A stretch of DNA of 64,000 nucleotides from Amycolatopsis sp. DSM 110486 (GTDB lineage: Bacteria; Actinomycetota; Actinomycetes; Mycobacteriales; Pseudonocardiaceae): positions 8,611,001-8,675,000 of the forward strand of contig NZ_CP080519.1 of the NCBI RefSeq assembly GCF_019468465.1, in the 5' to 3' direction. Below are positions 25,209 to 34,452 of this stretch, in pieces. Each line of letters opens with the position of its first letter. Position 1 is the first letter of the stretch. A model generated the notes under the pieces. It ran no database searches, was not told the origin of the DNA, and saw only the letters and a program-made list of their open reading frames with translations. The translations under genes and the position numbers were made by a program.

Positions 25209-25593
25209 TCAGCTGCCTGAGGGAGCTTTGCTCAGGTCGACGACGCAGAAGCGGTTGCCGTCCGGGTCGGCGAGGACGACGAAGTCCGCTTCGGCCGGAT
25301 AGTTGTTCCAGTCGACCTGGTGCGCGCCCAGCTCGACCAGTCGCTCGATCTCGGCGAGCTGCTCCTCCGCGGTGTCGGCCAGAAGGTCGAGATGCAGCCG
25401 AGGATATTCTTCCACGGGCGACTCGCTGTACATGAGGCCCAGCGCATGGCCGGAACCGTCCGCGTGGTCGGAGAGTGCGCCAGCGATCACTCGCCCATTC
25501 TTCGGTCTCCGCAAGGTTCAGAGCCGCCGTCCAGAATGTGACCGCACGCGGCAGATCGGAAACACCGATAACCGGAAAACCCAGCCTGAGCAT
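25209..25593 (-). pseudogene. VOC (glyoxalase-like) protein, copy 2, single frameshift
   Basis: The minus strand from ATG 25593 reads MLRLGFPVIGVSDLPRAVTF, WTAALNLAETEEWASDRWRT; near 25473 the frame changes and continues DHADGSGHALGLMYSESPVE, LHLDLLADTAEEQLAEIERL and FVVLADPDGNRFCVVDLS. Only one or two bases separate it from an intact gene. A sequencing error cannot be excluded. Confidence 0.8.
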
Positions 25594-25968
25594 GAAATCG
25601 AGGTTAGTGGCGGAACCCTTCTGCCGCGCGCTCTGGGAGACCTCAGCTCGCCTTGCCCTCGGCGCGCGCCCATGGGCGCCGGGTGTGCTCGACTTGCGCG
25701 CCGGCCAGAGCGTGGCACACAGTCGTCAAGGACGCGCCCGGTGTGCGAATGCGCTGAGCGCAGGTCTCGCCCAGCCTCGAAGTCCTTTGTGGACGTTCCT
25801 GGTGGTTTCTCGGGCCCTTGTCGGTCGTCCCGGCACGGGTTATGGTGGCCGGCAGCGGTCCAGCAGCGGGCCGTGCCCGTGATCTCCTTGCGCACCGGGC
25901 ACGAGCTGACGCGTGGTCGGGATCTCGCCTCAGCGTTGAGTTCCGGTGGGCGAAGAAAGCAGGCCATC
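25594..25968. other. No recognised gene
   Basis: No open frame with domain resemblance was found on either strand between the VOC and STAS genes. Confidence 0.4.
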
Positions 25969-26346
25969 TTGACCACTATCCTGAATCGTTCCGCTGGACC
26001 CGTGCCGACCCGATCCATCGGCGTGGAACCGCTTCGGCTCTCCGTCGAACGCCCGGATCGTGACCTCGTCATGGTTCGGGTGGCCGGCGATCTGGACGCG
26101 GCCTCGGCACCACGGCTCCGGGAGCTGCTCGACGCGCGGCTGCGCAGCGCCGTGCCCGCGGTGCTGCTCGACATCTCCACGGTGACGTTCCTCGGCACAG
26201 CCGGGTTGAGTACGTTGGAACGCGCTCACCTTTTGGCCAGCGAACGCGGTGTGCGCTTCACCGTGCACGTCGGCGAAGCCCGCCAAGTCCGGCGGGCGCT
26301 GGGACTGCTCCCGCACGCGACGCTGTTAGCGATCGACGAAGCCTGA
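25969..26346 (+). CDS. STAS-domain anti-anti-sigma factor (copy 1)
   Basis: About 125 residues. The STAS fold is clear: LRLSVERPDRDLVMVRVAGD, VPAVLLDISTVTFLGTAGLS. Threonine stands where the phosphorylated Ser/Thr of SpoIIAA/RsbV proteins lies (F-L-G-T-A-G-L). It would bind or compete for an anti-sigma kinase. The start is unsure: TTG 25969, or GTG at 26002 or 26022. Same strand-opposed neighbourhood as the RsbW-like kinase at 26991. Confidence 0.75.
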   Translation: MTTILNRSAGPVPTRSIGVEPLRLSVERPDRDLVMVRVAGDLDAASAPRLRELLDARLRSAVPAVLLDISTVTFLGTAGLSTLERAHLLASERGVRFTVHVGEARQVRRALGLLPHATLLAIDEA

Positions 26347-26357
26347 CCACCGGGCCT

Positions 26358-26437
26358 TCACGCACGGGCGGTGACGCGTTCGATGGGCGCACCGGCGACA
26401 TCGCGGAGCTTGGTGAGCGGGGAAACGAATCGCCGCG
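26358..26437 (-). pseudogene. Promoter half joined to an ANTAR tail
   Basis: The minus strand carries KLRDVAGAPIERVTARA and a stop (26358-26411), the last residues of an ANTAR protein. Immediately upstream (26415-26437) are 23 bases identical to the -35 half of the GAF-ANTAR promoter at 10035. A deletion has removed everything between promoter and tail. Confidence 0.6.
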
Positions 26438-26594
26438 ATGAGGGGCGGGCGGGATCGTCTGGTTCGTGCGCAGTCGCCGTGCGCCCGGGCACGACTGGCT
26501 GAGGGTAGGCCGGCCAGGAACGTAGGAAGATCGTGCCCGTGGCCCTGTGGGGGGTCCCCACGTCTACCGCCGGGTAAACGGCAAGTCAGCCGAG

Positions 26595-26824
26595 GGCTGG
26601 CGCCCGAGTACCTCGGCACTTGGATCAGCAACGGTGGCGACACGAACCCGACAACCGTGTACGGCCCCACCGCGAACAACCCGCGAATGATGTTCCAGAA
26701 CAACCAACGCGGCTACATCCGTGTCGAGATCACGCGGCACCAGTGGCTGACCGACTTCCGTGTGTCCGACACCGTCTTGAACGCGGACGCGCCGCTGCAT
26801 ACCGTCGTCGCCTTCCGTCACTGA
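26595..26824 (+). pseudogene. Alkaline phosphatase D (PhoD) 3' remnant
   Basis: Plus strand reads APEYLGTWISNGGDTNPTTV, YGPTANNPRMMFQNNQRGYI and RVEITRHQWLTDFRV, the C-terminal end of a PhoD-type phosphatase. The large N-terminal catalytic part is missing. Confidence 0.7.
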
Positions 26825-26990
26825 CGACGGCAAGCCCGACGCCCGGCGGCTGTAACGCCGGTCGGTCACCTCAAACTCCGAACCGGCGGGGTCATCACGC
26901 TCGAGCCAGCGCCGTTCACAGAGCGGTGCCGGCGGCTGGTGCGCTCACCCCCGGCTCACCGGTCTGTGGAAAACCGGCCGACTGTTCGGG

Positions 26991-27431
26991 TCAGCTTGTG
27001 CCGAGGGTTTCGGGCAGTGTCAGGTACCACGTCATCGTCACGGTGGTGCCCACGTCGGTGGGGGCGAGGATGGTGTGGTCGGCGAGGGCGCGGATGAGGG
27101 TGAGGCCTCGTCCGCGCAGCTGGCCGGGGTCGGCGGCAGGCGGTTGCCAGCGGCCGTGGTCGGTGACCGTGATCCGGATCAGGTCGTGCTGGTGGTGGGC
27201 ATGCAACTCGACAGTGCCGACGATGCCGGCGGGGTAGGCGTGGTTCGCCGTGTTGATCAATGCCTCGTAGGTGGCCAGCTCGACGTCGTGGGCGAGATCC
27301 CCCGTCAGGCCGTGGGCGCTGATCCAGTCCGCCAGGGCGTACCGCATGAGGGCAATGTCGTCGGCGCGGGCGGGGCGGTGTGCCCGCAGCTCGAAGTTCG
27401 CGGCCGCGACACGGTTGGCAGCCGGGGACAT
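26991..27431 (-). CDS. RsbW/SpoIIAB-like serine kinase (anti-sigma factor)
   Basis: A 146-residue ATP-binding protein of the HATPase-c family. N box: ELATYEALINTANHAYP; G1: TDHGRWQPPA; G2: GRGLTLIRALAD. Such proteins bind a stress sigma factor and phosphorylate STAS antagonists. ATG 27431 was chosen with GAGGTGG upstream. A SigB/SigF-like promoter at 27484-27508 suggests feedback by the sigma factor it controls. The STAS gene lies just upstream on the same strand. Confidence 0.87.
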   Translation of the reverse strand: MSPAANRVAAANFELRAHRPARADDIALMRYALADWISAHGLTGDLAHDVELATYEALINTANHAYPAGIVGTVELHAHHQHDLIRITVTDHGRWQPPAADPGQLRGRGLTLIRALADHTILAPTDVGTTVTMTWYLTLPETLGTS

Positions 27432-27483
27432 GGGCACCACCTCACGCGGTCGTGATCGGCCCGGTTTGGGCCTCGCTGGTGTG

Positions 27484-27508
27484 ATACCCGCGCCCTGCTC
27501 GGGTACAC
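27484..27508 (-). promoter_or_regulatory. SigB/SigF-like promoter of the RsbW-like gene
   Basis: On the minus strand: GTGT, 15 bases, GGGTAT, between the STAS and RsbW-like genes and about 53 bases before the ATG. Confidence 0.55.
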
Positions 27509-27528
27509 CTCCCGTGGCGTCGAGCGGG

Positions 27529-27909
27529 TCAGGTTTTCTCAGCGGCCAGCGCTTCGGTCGCTGAGGAATACAGCGCGAACCGCTGATCGAGGCCGATCAG
27601 CCGCAGGGTGCGGTCAAGGGAGTGCTCGACCGCGAGACGCAGCGTGGTGCGCTCGCCGGCGGCTTGACGTGCCTCGGCCAGGGCTGCGAGCGCCATCGAG
27701 GCGAAGAAGTTGACCGCGGTCAGGTCGATCACCAGCACGTCGGGCGGGTCCTGGTCGTGCAGCGCCTCGCGGACCGCCGCCTGGAGTTGCGGCGTGGTGA
27801 GCGCGTCGAATTCGCCGCGCGCGGTAAGCACCACGGCGGAACCCTCGCGGCGCAGGCTGACGCCCGTCTCGCCCGCGCCTCGCGCGCGCTCAGGATCGGA
27901 TGCCGGCAT
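27529..27909 (-). CDS. STAS-domain anti-anti-sigma factor (copy 2)
   Basis: A 126-residue RsbV/SpoIIAA-like protein: VSLRREGSAVVLTARGEFDA, DVLVIDLTAVNFFASMALAA with serine at the expected phosphorylation position (F-F-A-S-M-A-L). It lies 98 bases upstream of the RsbW-like kinase gene, the usual partner. Together they form a partner-switching pair that frees a sigma factor under stress. Confidence 0.85.
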   Translation of the reverse strand: MPASDPERARGAGETGVSLRREGSAVVLTARGEFDALTTPQLQAAVREALHDQDPPDVLVIDLTAVNFFASMALAALAEARQAAGERTTLRLAVEHSLDRTLRLIGLDQRFALYSSATEALAAEKT

Positions 27910-28139
27910 GGCCCGATCGTCTCGCACCAGTCGCCACGACGCACCACTCCCGGGGCCCGGAGCATTCACACCGGCCTCGGCGGATGGTGCGCGGGGGTTT
28001 CGCAGGTAGCGGTCTGCGGTGGCCGCGAGTCCGCGAACTCGCCAGGTCACTGCTCCAGCCTGTTCCGCCGAGCGTCACGGCCGCCGCCGGGTCCGGTATT
28101 CGTGTCCGCGCTTGTCCGACTGTTTGTAGACGGTCTCCG

Positions 28140-28370
28140 GTGCTTCCGGCGCCCGCGTGCGTGCACGCGGACCCGGTAGGCGCGGGGTTCCGCGTGGGCC
28201 AATTCGAGCAACTCCGAGGGCGGAACGTCCCCCCAGGCCGTGGACGATGAGTTCTCCTCGACCGAGTTGGGTGCGGTGTCGAACAACTGCACGGTCACCG
28301 TGGCGCCAACCGTTATCGACGCCGGTGAGGACGATTCGCTGAACATCCTCGTCGACGAGAAAGCCTCGGT
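28140..28370 (-). pseudogene. Decayed paralogue of the small acidic protein at 63492
   Basis: Minus-strand pieces in two frames, ITVGATVTVQLFDTAPNSVE, GELIVHGLGG and LLELAHAEPRAYRVRVHARG, line up with VTVTVQLLDAAPDSAEFDGW, GELIVHDLGDDPP and FLELAHVGPGTYRLY of the intact gene. The DNA just downstream is similar too (GAGCGTCACGG, GTGGGCCAATTCGAG). Confidence 0.7.
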
Positions 28371-28540
28371 TATCGACTGGGCCTGGTCCCGCAAGGGCGC
28401 CGCCGTCGTCGACGTGGTATTCCTCCTGGCGTGCCTGGTCGCGGCAGGCCATGCCGTCGAGGACGTCATCCGGTGGTGCGAGGAGATTCCCGCCTGGCGG
28501 TTGGCCTCGGTGGAGGTGTCCACTGCGCTGGCAGTCGAGA
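28320..28540 (+). pseudogene. Aminoglycoside phosphotransferase-like 3' remnant
   Basis: Plus strand reads SVIDWAWSRKGAAVVDVVFL, LACLVAAGHAVEDVIRWCEE and IPAWRL, matching the region after the catalytic loop of APH-type kinases (V-I-D-W-A-W-P-x-x-G-A-A). The ATP site and catalytic loop are missing. The open frame from 28240 to 28704 is a chance fusion. Confidence 0.55.
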
Positions 28541-28698
28541 TCTGGGGGGATCCGGCTCTACCAGGGCGTTACCGATTCCCGGTCGCTGTGGGACAGCCTC
28601 GTGTCGGCCGTTTCCCGAGTCGCGCGGTTGCTCGTTCGGAGGCCTTGATCCTCGCCCCTCGGATGACACGAATCCTTTCACGAGAGGTGCCAAGCCGT

Positions 28699-28723
28699 GT
28701 GTAGCCCGGGCGCGGACGGGTAG
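28699..28723 (+). promoter_or_regulatory. SigB/SigF-like promoter of the tal-tkt operon
   Basis: GTGT, 15 bases, GGGTAG, about 40 bases before the transaldolase start. Suggests stress induction of the pentose phosphate branch. Confidence 0.55.
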
Positions 28724-28763
28724 CCGACGGGGGAGAACACACGGACGATGAGGAGGGTTGCCG

Positions 28764-29867
28764 ATGCACACCCCGTTGCACGACCTCGTCGAGCACGGGC
28801 AGAGTCCGTGGGTCGACTACTTGTCGCGGCCGTTCGTCCGCGGCGGTGAGCTTGACCGGCTCGCCGCCCGGGGTGTGTCGGGCGTGACGTCGAACCCGAC
28901 GATCTTCCGGGGCGCGATGACCGAGGGAGACGCCTACGACGAGCAGCTCCGTGAGCAACTGCGGCGCGACAGCGACCCGAAGGAGACTTTCCTGGGGTTG
29001 GCTGTGCAGGACGTGCGGGCGGCGTGTGACGAGCTGCGGTCGGTGTTCGAGGCGAGCAGGACAAGGCAGGACGGCTGGGTTTCGCTGGAGGTCGATCCGC
29101 GGCTGGCGCACGACACCGACGGCACGATCACCGAGGCGGTCCGGCTGTCCGAGCTGGTTGCGCGGCCCAACCTGATGGTGAAGATCCCGGGCACCACCGA
29201 GGGGCTGCCGGCCATCGAGGAAACGATCGCACGCGGGATTCCGGTCAACGTGACGCTGCTGTTCTCCCTGAAGCGCCACCGCCAGGCCGCGGAAGCCTAC
29301 CTGCGGGGCCTGCGCAGGCTGCGTGACTCGGGTGGTGATCTGCGGAAGGTGGCTTCGGTCGCGTCGTTCTTTGTGTCCCGTGTGGACACCGAGGCCGACC
29401 GGCGGTTGCGTGAGCTGGGTGGGCACGACGACCTGCTCGGGACATTAGCGGTCGCGAACGCGCGGCTGGCCTACGGGACCTACCTCAAGGTGTTCAACGG
29501 TCCCGAGTGGAGGGACCTGTCCGAGGACGGTGCGACTCCGCAGTGGTGTCTGTGGGCGTCCACTTCGATGAAGGACCGGTCGCGCCCGGACGTGTTCTAC
29601 GTCGAGCAGCTCATCGGACCGGGCACCGTGGTCACGATGCCGCCGGAGACGGTCGAGGCGTTCGCGGACCACGGGTCAGTGGCCGACCGGCTGGCCGAGG
29701 GCGTGGCCGGCGCCCGGCACACCCTCGAGGCGTTCGCGGCGGCCGGCGTCGACTACGACGACGTGGTGGCCACGCTGGAGCGCGAGGGCGTCGAGAAGTT
29801 CACCGATTCGTTCCGAGGGCTGATCGACGGGATCGAAAACAAGCGCGGGCAGCTGCTCGACGCGTGA
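28764..29867 (+). CDS. tal: Transaldolase
   Basis: A 367-residue transaldolase (sedoheptulose 7-phosphate and glyceraldehyde 3-phosphate to erythrose 4-phosphate and fructose 6-phosphate). Motifs: GVTSNPTIFRGAM, the Schiff-base lysine in NLMVKIPGTTEG, NVTLLFS, and YVEQLIGPGTVVTMPPET. Length fits the actinobacterial type. GAGGAGGG precedes the ATG by 7 bases. Eleven bases separate it from transketolase, so they form an operon. Confidence 0.95.
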   Translation: MHTPLHDLVEHGQSPWVDYLSRPFVRGGELDRLAARGVSGVTSNPTIFRGAMTEGDAYDEQLREQLRRDSDPKETFLGLAVQDVRAACDELRSVFEASRTRQDGWVSLEVDPRLAHDTDGTITEAVRLSELVARPNLMVKIPGTTEGLPAIEETIARGIPVNVTLLFSLKRHRQAAEAYLRGLRRLRDSGGDLRKVASVASFFVSRVDTEADRRLRELGGHDDLLGTLAVANARLAYGTYLKVFNGPEWRDLSEDGATPQWCLWASTSMKDRSRPDVFYVEQLIGPGTVVTMPPETVEAFADHGSVADRLAEGVAGARHTLEAFAAAGVDYDDVVATLEREGVEKFTDSFRGLIDGIENKRGQLLDA

Positions 29868-29878
29868 AAGGAGATGGC

Positions 29879-31720
29879 ATGGGCGACAACGACTTCCGCC
29901 GTGAGCTCGGTAAGCAGCTGCGGGTCGACTCGGTGCGCGTGAGCGCCAAGGCGGGCTCTGGGCACCCGACGTCGTCGATGTCCGCCGCCGATCTGATGGC
30001 GGTGCTACTGGACGGGCACCTGCGCCTCGACCCGGCGCAGCCGGGCGATCCCCACCGCGACCACCTCGTCTTCTCCAAGGGGCACGCCTCACCGCTGTAC
30101 TACTCGATGTACAAGGCGGTGGGCGTGATCAGCGAGGACGAGTTCCTGACCTACCGGACGTTCGGCAGCCGCCTCGAGGGGCACCCGACACCGCGCTTCG
30201 CGCCCACCGACGTCGCGACCGGCTCGCTCGGCCAGGGCCTGCCGATCGGTGCCGGGATCGCGCTGGCGGGCAAGCGCCTCGATCACCTCCCGTTCCGCGT
30301 CTGGGTGCTGTGCGGTGACTCGGAGATGGCTGAGGGCTCGATCTGGGAAGCCTTCGAGCACGCCGCGCACTATGAGCTGGACAATCTCACCGTTGTCGTC
30401 GACGTGAACCGGCTCGGGCAGACGACGGAAACGATGCTCGGCTGGGACGTCGACACATACGCCGCCCGTGCGCGGGCCTTCGGCTGGCACGCCATCACCC
30501 TCGACGGTCACGACGTCGAGGCCATCGAAGCGGCTTATGTCGAGGCGGAGGCGACCACCGGTCGTCCCACCGTACTGTTCGCCAAAACGAAGAAGGGCAG
30601 CGGCGTCGAAGCGGTCGAGAACCGGCCCGGCAAGCACGGCAAACCCCTCGACGACCCGAACGCGGCGATCGCCGAGCTCGGTGGTCGCCGTGACCTCGAG
30701 GTGACGCTCGCCGAGCCGGACACTTCCGCGCCGGTGCGGTCGCACAGCCGCGTTGAGCTGTCGTTGCCCTTGTGGGACCTGGGCGAGGAGGTCGCGACCC
30801 GGGAGGCCTACGGTGAGGCGCTGACCGCGTTGGGCGCCGCGCGTTCCGACGTGGTCGCGCTCGACGGCGAAGTGTCGAACTCGACCAAGAGCGAGATGTT
30901 CGCGAAGGCTCACCCGGACCGCTACTTCGAGATGTACATCGCGGAGCAGCAGATGATCGCGGCGGCGGTGGGGTTCGGAGTCCGCGGCTGGACGGCGTAC
31001 GCGTCGACGTTCGCCGCGTTCCTCAGCCGAGCCTACGATTTCATCCGCATGGCCGCGATCTCGCGGGCGAACCTGCGGCTCTCGGGATCCCATGCCGGGG
31101 TCTCGATCGGCCCGGACGGCCCGTCGCAGATGGCGCTGGAGGATCTCGCGGCCCTGCGCGCGGTGCACGGCAGCGTGGTCCTACACCCGTCGGACGCCAA
31201 CCAGACCGCCCGGCTGGTGGCCGAACTGGCCGACCGGGAAGGCATCTCGTACTTGCGGACGCTGCGCGCGAAGACGGTGGTGCGCACCGGCAAGGACGAG
31301 AACGTCCACATCGGAGGCAGCCGCACACTCCGCAGTTCCGCCGACGACCAGGTCACCATCGTCGCCTGCGGTATCACGGTCGGCGAGGCCGAACACGCCG
31401 CTGCGCGCCTCGCGGACGAGGGCGTGCAAGCACGTGTGCTCGACTGCTATTCGGTGAAACCCATCGACGTCGCCGCTGTCCGCGCGGCCGCCCGGGAAAC
31501 GGGCGCGGTGATCACGGTGGAGGACCATTGGCCCGAGGGCGGTCTCGGTGACGCCGTGCTGGAGGCACTTGCCGAGCTCCCTGACGCCGTCGTCGTGCGC
31601 AAACTCGCGGTCCGGGAGATGCCCGCTTCTGGGACACCCAAGGAACTCCTGGCGGCGGCGGGTATCGACCACGAGGGCATCGCCGAAGCCGCGCAGGCGC
31701 TCGTGTCGGCACCGGTCTGA
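29879..31720 (+). CDS. tkt: Transketolase (short form)
   Basis: A 613-residue thiamine-diphosphate enzyme of the non-oxidative pentose phosphate path. It has KAGSGHPTSS near the N-terminus, a TPP/Mg motif variant LCGDSEMAEGSIWEAFEHA (GDSE rather than the usual GDGE), and the activating glutamate in YIAEQQMIAAAVGF. The length of about 610 residues is the short, animal/archaeal-like type rather than the 660-700 residue bacterial type. AAAGGAG precedes the ATG. Co-transcribed with tal from a stress-type promoter. Probably a second, stress-linked set. Confidence 0.94.
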   Translation: MGDNDFRRELGKQLRVDSVRVSAKAGSGHPTSSMSAADLMAVLLDGHLRLDPAQPGDPHRDHLVFSKGHASPLYYSMYKAVGVISEDEFLTYRTFGSRLEGHPTPRFAPTDVATGSLGQGLPIGAGIALAGKRLDHLPFRVWVLCGDSEMAEGSIWEAFEHAAHYELDNLTVVVDVNRLGQTTETMLGWDVDTYAARARAFGWHAITLDGHDVEAIEAAYVEAEATTGRPTVLFAKTKKGSGVEAVENRPGKHGKPLDDPNAAIAELGGRRDLEVTLAEPDTSAPVRSHSRVELSLPLWDLGEEVATREAYGEALTALGAARSDVVALDGEVSNSTKSEMFAKAHPDRYFEMYIAEQQMIAAAVGFGVRGWTAYASTFAAFLSRAYDFIRMAAISRANLRLSGSHAGVSIGPDGPSQMALEDLAALRAVHGSVVLHPSDANQTARLVAELADREGISYLRTLRAKTVVRTGKDENVHIGGSRTLRSSADDQVTIVACGITVGEAEHAAARLADEGVQARVLDCYSVKPIDVAAVRAAARETGAVITVEDHWPEGGLGDAVLEALAELPDAVVVRKLAVREMPASGTPKELLAAAGIDHEGIAEAAQALVSAPV

Positions 31721-31863
31721 TCAACCCCGCCTGCCGGCTGGTGCCGTGAGGCGGGGAGGACGCGCATTGCCGGGCCGCCTGCCTCCCACGCACGGTTTAG
31801 GCAGACGCCGTGCCGGTTGTTCCGTCGAGCCGAACTCACTCCGCGAGGATGCGGCGGTTCGAG

Positions 31864-31888
31864 GTGTCAAGTGGCGGAGTCCGGGTAG
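31864..31888 (+). promoter_or_regulatory. SigB/SigF-like promoter
   Basis: GTGT, 15 bases, GGGTAG, about 42 bases before the small helical protein at 31930. Confidence 0.55.
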
Positions 31889-31929
31889 CCGGGGCTTGAG
31901 GCCATCGAACGCGAGCTCCAGGAGGAATC

Positions 31930-32166
31930 ATGGCCACCACCGAAACCGGCCAAGTCACAGGCACCCAGGACAAGGACTACAACATCATTTGGTTCGTGGA
32001 GGCATGCCTGAGTAACGCCCTGCGGATGGAGTCCTACATCGCCGACGCCGACCGCACAGGCGACCGCGAGCTGGCGGCCTTCTTCCGCCGTGCGCAGGAG
32101 GAGAGCCGAAAGGGAGGGGAACAAGGCAAGAAGCTGCTCGCCCAGCGGCTCGGCGCCGAGCACTGA
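31930..32166 (+). CDS. Small helical stress-linked protein
   Basis: A 78-residue protein: MATTETG start, then NIIWFVEACLSNALRMESYI, ADADRTGDRELAAFFRRAQE, a pattern of helices like one half of a ferritin-like bundle. Related to the broken gene at 14142. CAGGAGGAATC precedes the ATG and a stress-type promoter lies upstream. Function unknown. Confidence 0.8.
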   Translation: MATTETGQVTGTQDKDYNIIWFVEACLSNALRMESYIADADRTGDRELAAFFRRAQEESRKGGEQGKKLLAQRLGAEH

Positions 32167-32440
32167 CCCCGTGACACCGCTGCGCCACCATCGAGCCGAG
32201 AGTTCGTGGCGGCTGAGCAGGGCGAGCCGGGAAGCCGTGAAAGCGCCCACGGGGGTCGCCGATCCTCTGCCCGGGCACACCGCCGTTATCTGCCGGGCAT
32301 CACCCGGCAGGAGAAGCCCACCGCGGCGATCGAGGAATACGAAACGTTCGACCGCGGCGAGGACGGCTGGCTGAAGACGGTGCTGGACGTCGCGTGATTT
32401 CCGCCGGAGGGGGGTCGGCAGACGCGCTGGCCGCCCGCTT

Positions 32441-32750
32441 TCAGTCCCGCACCCTGGCCGGTTCCCGCGCAACGGAGTAGACCGCGTAAGCCGAGCGGAG
32501 CACCGGCTGGGCGACGTTGCGGACCCGCACCCCGCCCGGCGTCACGCCTTGTTCCGTACCGAAATGGGCGTGACCGTGCGGGGCTAAGTCGGCCTGCGCC
32601 TCGTCGATGGGTTCGCACAGCAGGTACGACCCGAGGGACGGGGTGAATTTCCGGTGGTTCGCCGTGCAGGGTGCCGGGCACGGGGGAGTAGTGCGTGAGC
32701 GCAACGACCACGTCGGTGTCCAAGCTCAGCAGCCCACAGGCGGCCTGGTG
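32441..32750 (-). pseudogene. Metallophosphoesterase 3' remnant
   Basis: Minus-strand pieces VVALTHYSPVPGTLHGEPPE and, after a frame change, LGSYLLCEPIDEAQADLAPH, GHAHFGTEQG, VRNVAQPVLRSAYAVYSV. The GHAH metal-binding motif is kept but the N-terminal metal sites are absent. Confidence 0.65.
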
Positions 32751-32928
32751 CTTCCCTGCTTCGGCGCAATGGCTCGCGCCGATTACCCAATCAACCGACC
32801 GCCAACACCTGTGTTGCAACCGGTTCCGGCGTCGCCTCGTACGGCAAGCGGGAAGCCTTGGCCGGGATGAAGGGCCCGCATGCGGACAGCGGGGCGGGCT
32901 GGTTGTCGACGCGTACCCGCGTGTCAGG

Positions 32929-33417
32929 TCAGTCCCGCGCAGCGATCCAGTTGATGGCCGCGGCGATCAGCTCCGGCTCGGCGACGGTCGCGGTCAGGGA
33001 GGGGTGGCGGACGAGGCCCCAGGGGTCGATGCCGGGAATCGGCCTGTGGAAACGGATGCAGACCCCGTGGCGGGTTGTCGTGCCGAGTGTGAGGCCGTGG
33101 TCGGCGAGTGACAGCCGGGCGCCGAGGCCGCGAAGAGCGTTGAACGGGCCGGTTATCTCGGCGCCGGCGAGATTGGTCAACGGAGTCATGACCGCCCAGG
33201 GGCCCAGCCGCACCCGCAGGCCGTCGGTGTCCAGCTGGAGGCCGTTGCGTTCGCCCAGCAGCCGTTGGATCCACGGCTGGGTGGCGGCGAATTTCGCCCG
33301 CAGCCGGTAGTGCACAGCAGTCTCGGTGAGGCTCGACGCGGGTTCGCAGGGTGCCGCGGTTCCCCCGTGCTCCGTGCCGTCCTCGATGACTGTGCGCCGT
33401 TCACGCTGTGGGTGCAT
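32929..33417 (-). CDS. Conserved-looking hypothetical protein
   Basis: A 162-residue soluble protein with an arginine-rich N-terminus, then LRAKFAATQPWIQRLLGERN, LRVRLGPWAVMTPLTNLAGA and GVCIRFHRPIPGIDPWGL. I cannot place it in a named family. AAGGAGG lies 6 bases before the ATG and a clear stress-type promoter is 40 bases upstream, so it is very likely a real stress-regulated gene. Confidence 0.7.
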   Translation of the reverse strand: MHPQRERRTVIEDGTEHGGTAAPCEPASSLTETAVHYRLRAKFAATQPWIQRLLGERNGLQLDTDGLRVRLGPWAVMTPLTNLAGAEITGPFNALRGLGARLSLADHGLTLGTTTRHGVCIRFHRPIPGIDPWGLVRHPSLTATVAEPELIAAAINWIAARD

Positions 33418-33457
33418 GAAACCTCCTTCGGGCCGGACACGAAGCCGCCCGCTGGGA

Positions 33458-33482
33458 CTACCCGGTGGTCCGGCTCGAAAAC
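33458..33482 (-). promoter_or_regulatory. SigB/SigF-like promoter of the gene at 32929
   Basis: On the minus strand: GTTT, 15 bases, GGGTAG, about 40 bases before the ATG at 33417. Confidence 0.6.
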
Positions 33483-33557
33483 CTGCCGGCGCGATCGAGT
33501 CTCAGCGCTGCTCAAATCTCTTGGTGTGGGCATGTCGCGACGGGGGATGCGGGACGG

Positions 33558-34374
33558 GTGAAACTCGCTGTGCTGGACATCGGGTCGAATTCGGCCCAGC
33601 TGCAGGTGGTCGACGTGTCTACCGGGGCGCCGCCGGTGCCGGGGCACGCGGTCAGGAACCGACGCTGCTCGCCGAAGAACTGCAACACGACGGTGCGCTG
33701 AGCGAGACCGGGATCGAACGCGCGACGATCGCCGTGACTCGCGCTGTGGGCCAGGCGGTGCGCCTCGGCGTCGACCACCTCTACCCGTTCGTCACGGCCG
33801 CGATCCGTGATGCGACGAACCGTGACGAGGTCATCGACCGGATCGAGGCGGCATCCGGGATTCGGCCCCAGTTCCTCTCGGGTGAGGAGGAAGCGCGTCT
33901 GACGTATTTCGCCGTGCGCCGCTGGTACGGCTGGTCGGCCGGGCGGCTGCTGCTGATCGACATCGGCGGCGGGTCGATGGAGCTGGTGCTCGGCCGCGAT
34001 GTGGAACCCGAACTGGCGATCTCGCTCCCGTTGGGCGCGGGCAGGCGTACGCCTGAGTTCCTCACCGCGGACCCGCCGACGGGTAAGCAGGTGAAGCGGC
34101 TGCGCCGACACGTCCAAGACACGCTGGCCGAAGTTCTTGATCGGTTGCGGTGGGGCGATCGACTGCGGAACGACCTATCGCGTGCTGCACGCGCATGGGC
34201 CGGTCCGCGAGGTCCTACGAGTCGCGGGAATTCTGGACGTTCTCGCCGACAGCAACGACCTCGGCGCGCTGCTGCAAGCGCTGGTCGTACTGCCGAAGGC
34301 GGGCACACCAGCCTGAAAGGAAACGCATCGGTTCCGCGAGCGTTTGCACCGCCGGTTGTCATCTGAAGGACAAC
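33558..34374 (+). pseudogene. Ppx/GppA exopolyphosphatase, frameshifted and truncated
   Basis: Plus strand from GTG 33558: KLAVLDIGSNSAQLQVVDVS opens the actin-like phosphatase fold. The frame changes near 33650, then [57 protein letters not shown] and [18 protein letters not shown] follow. After about 34170 it is again out of frame: [21 protein letters not shown] similar tail piece occurs at 37.2 kb. No active enzyme is expected. Confidence 0.75.
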
Positions 34375-34452
34375 CTGTCTATGTTGCGGTACGGCTTGAT
34401 CGCATCTGGCACCGGCACTCGTGAGCGGGCCGTGGCCGCTCCTTGTTGCGGC

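Noticed and set aside
28240..28704. A real 154-residue protein.
   Set aside because: It joins the antisense of one remnant to the APH-like remnant; no family spans it.
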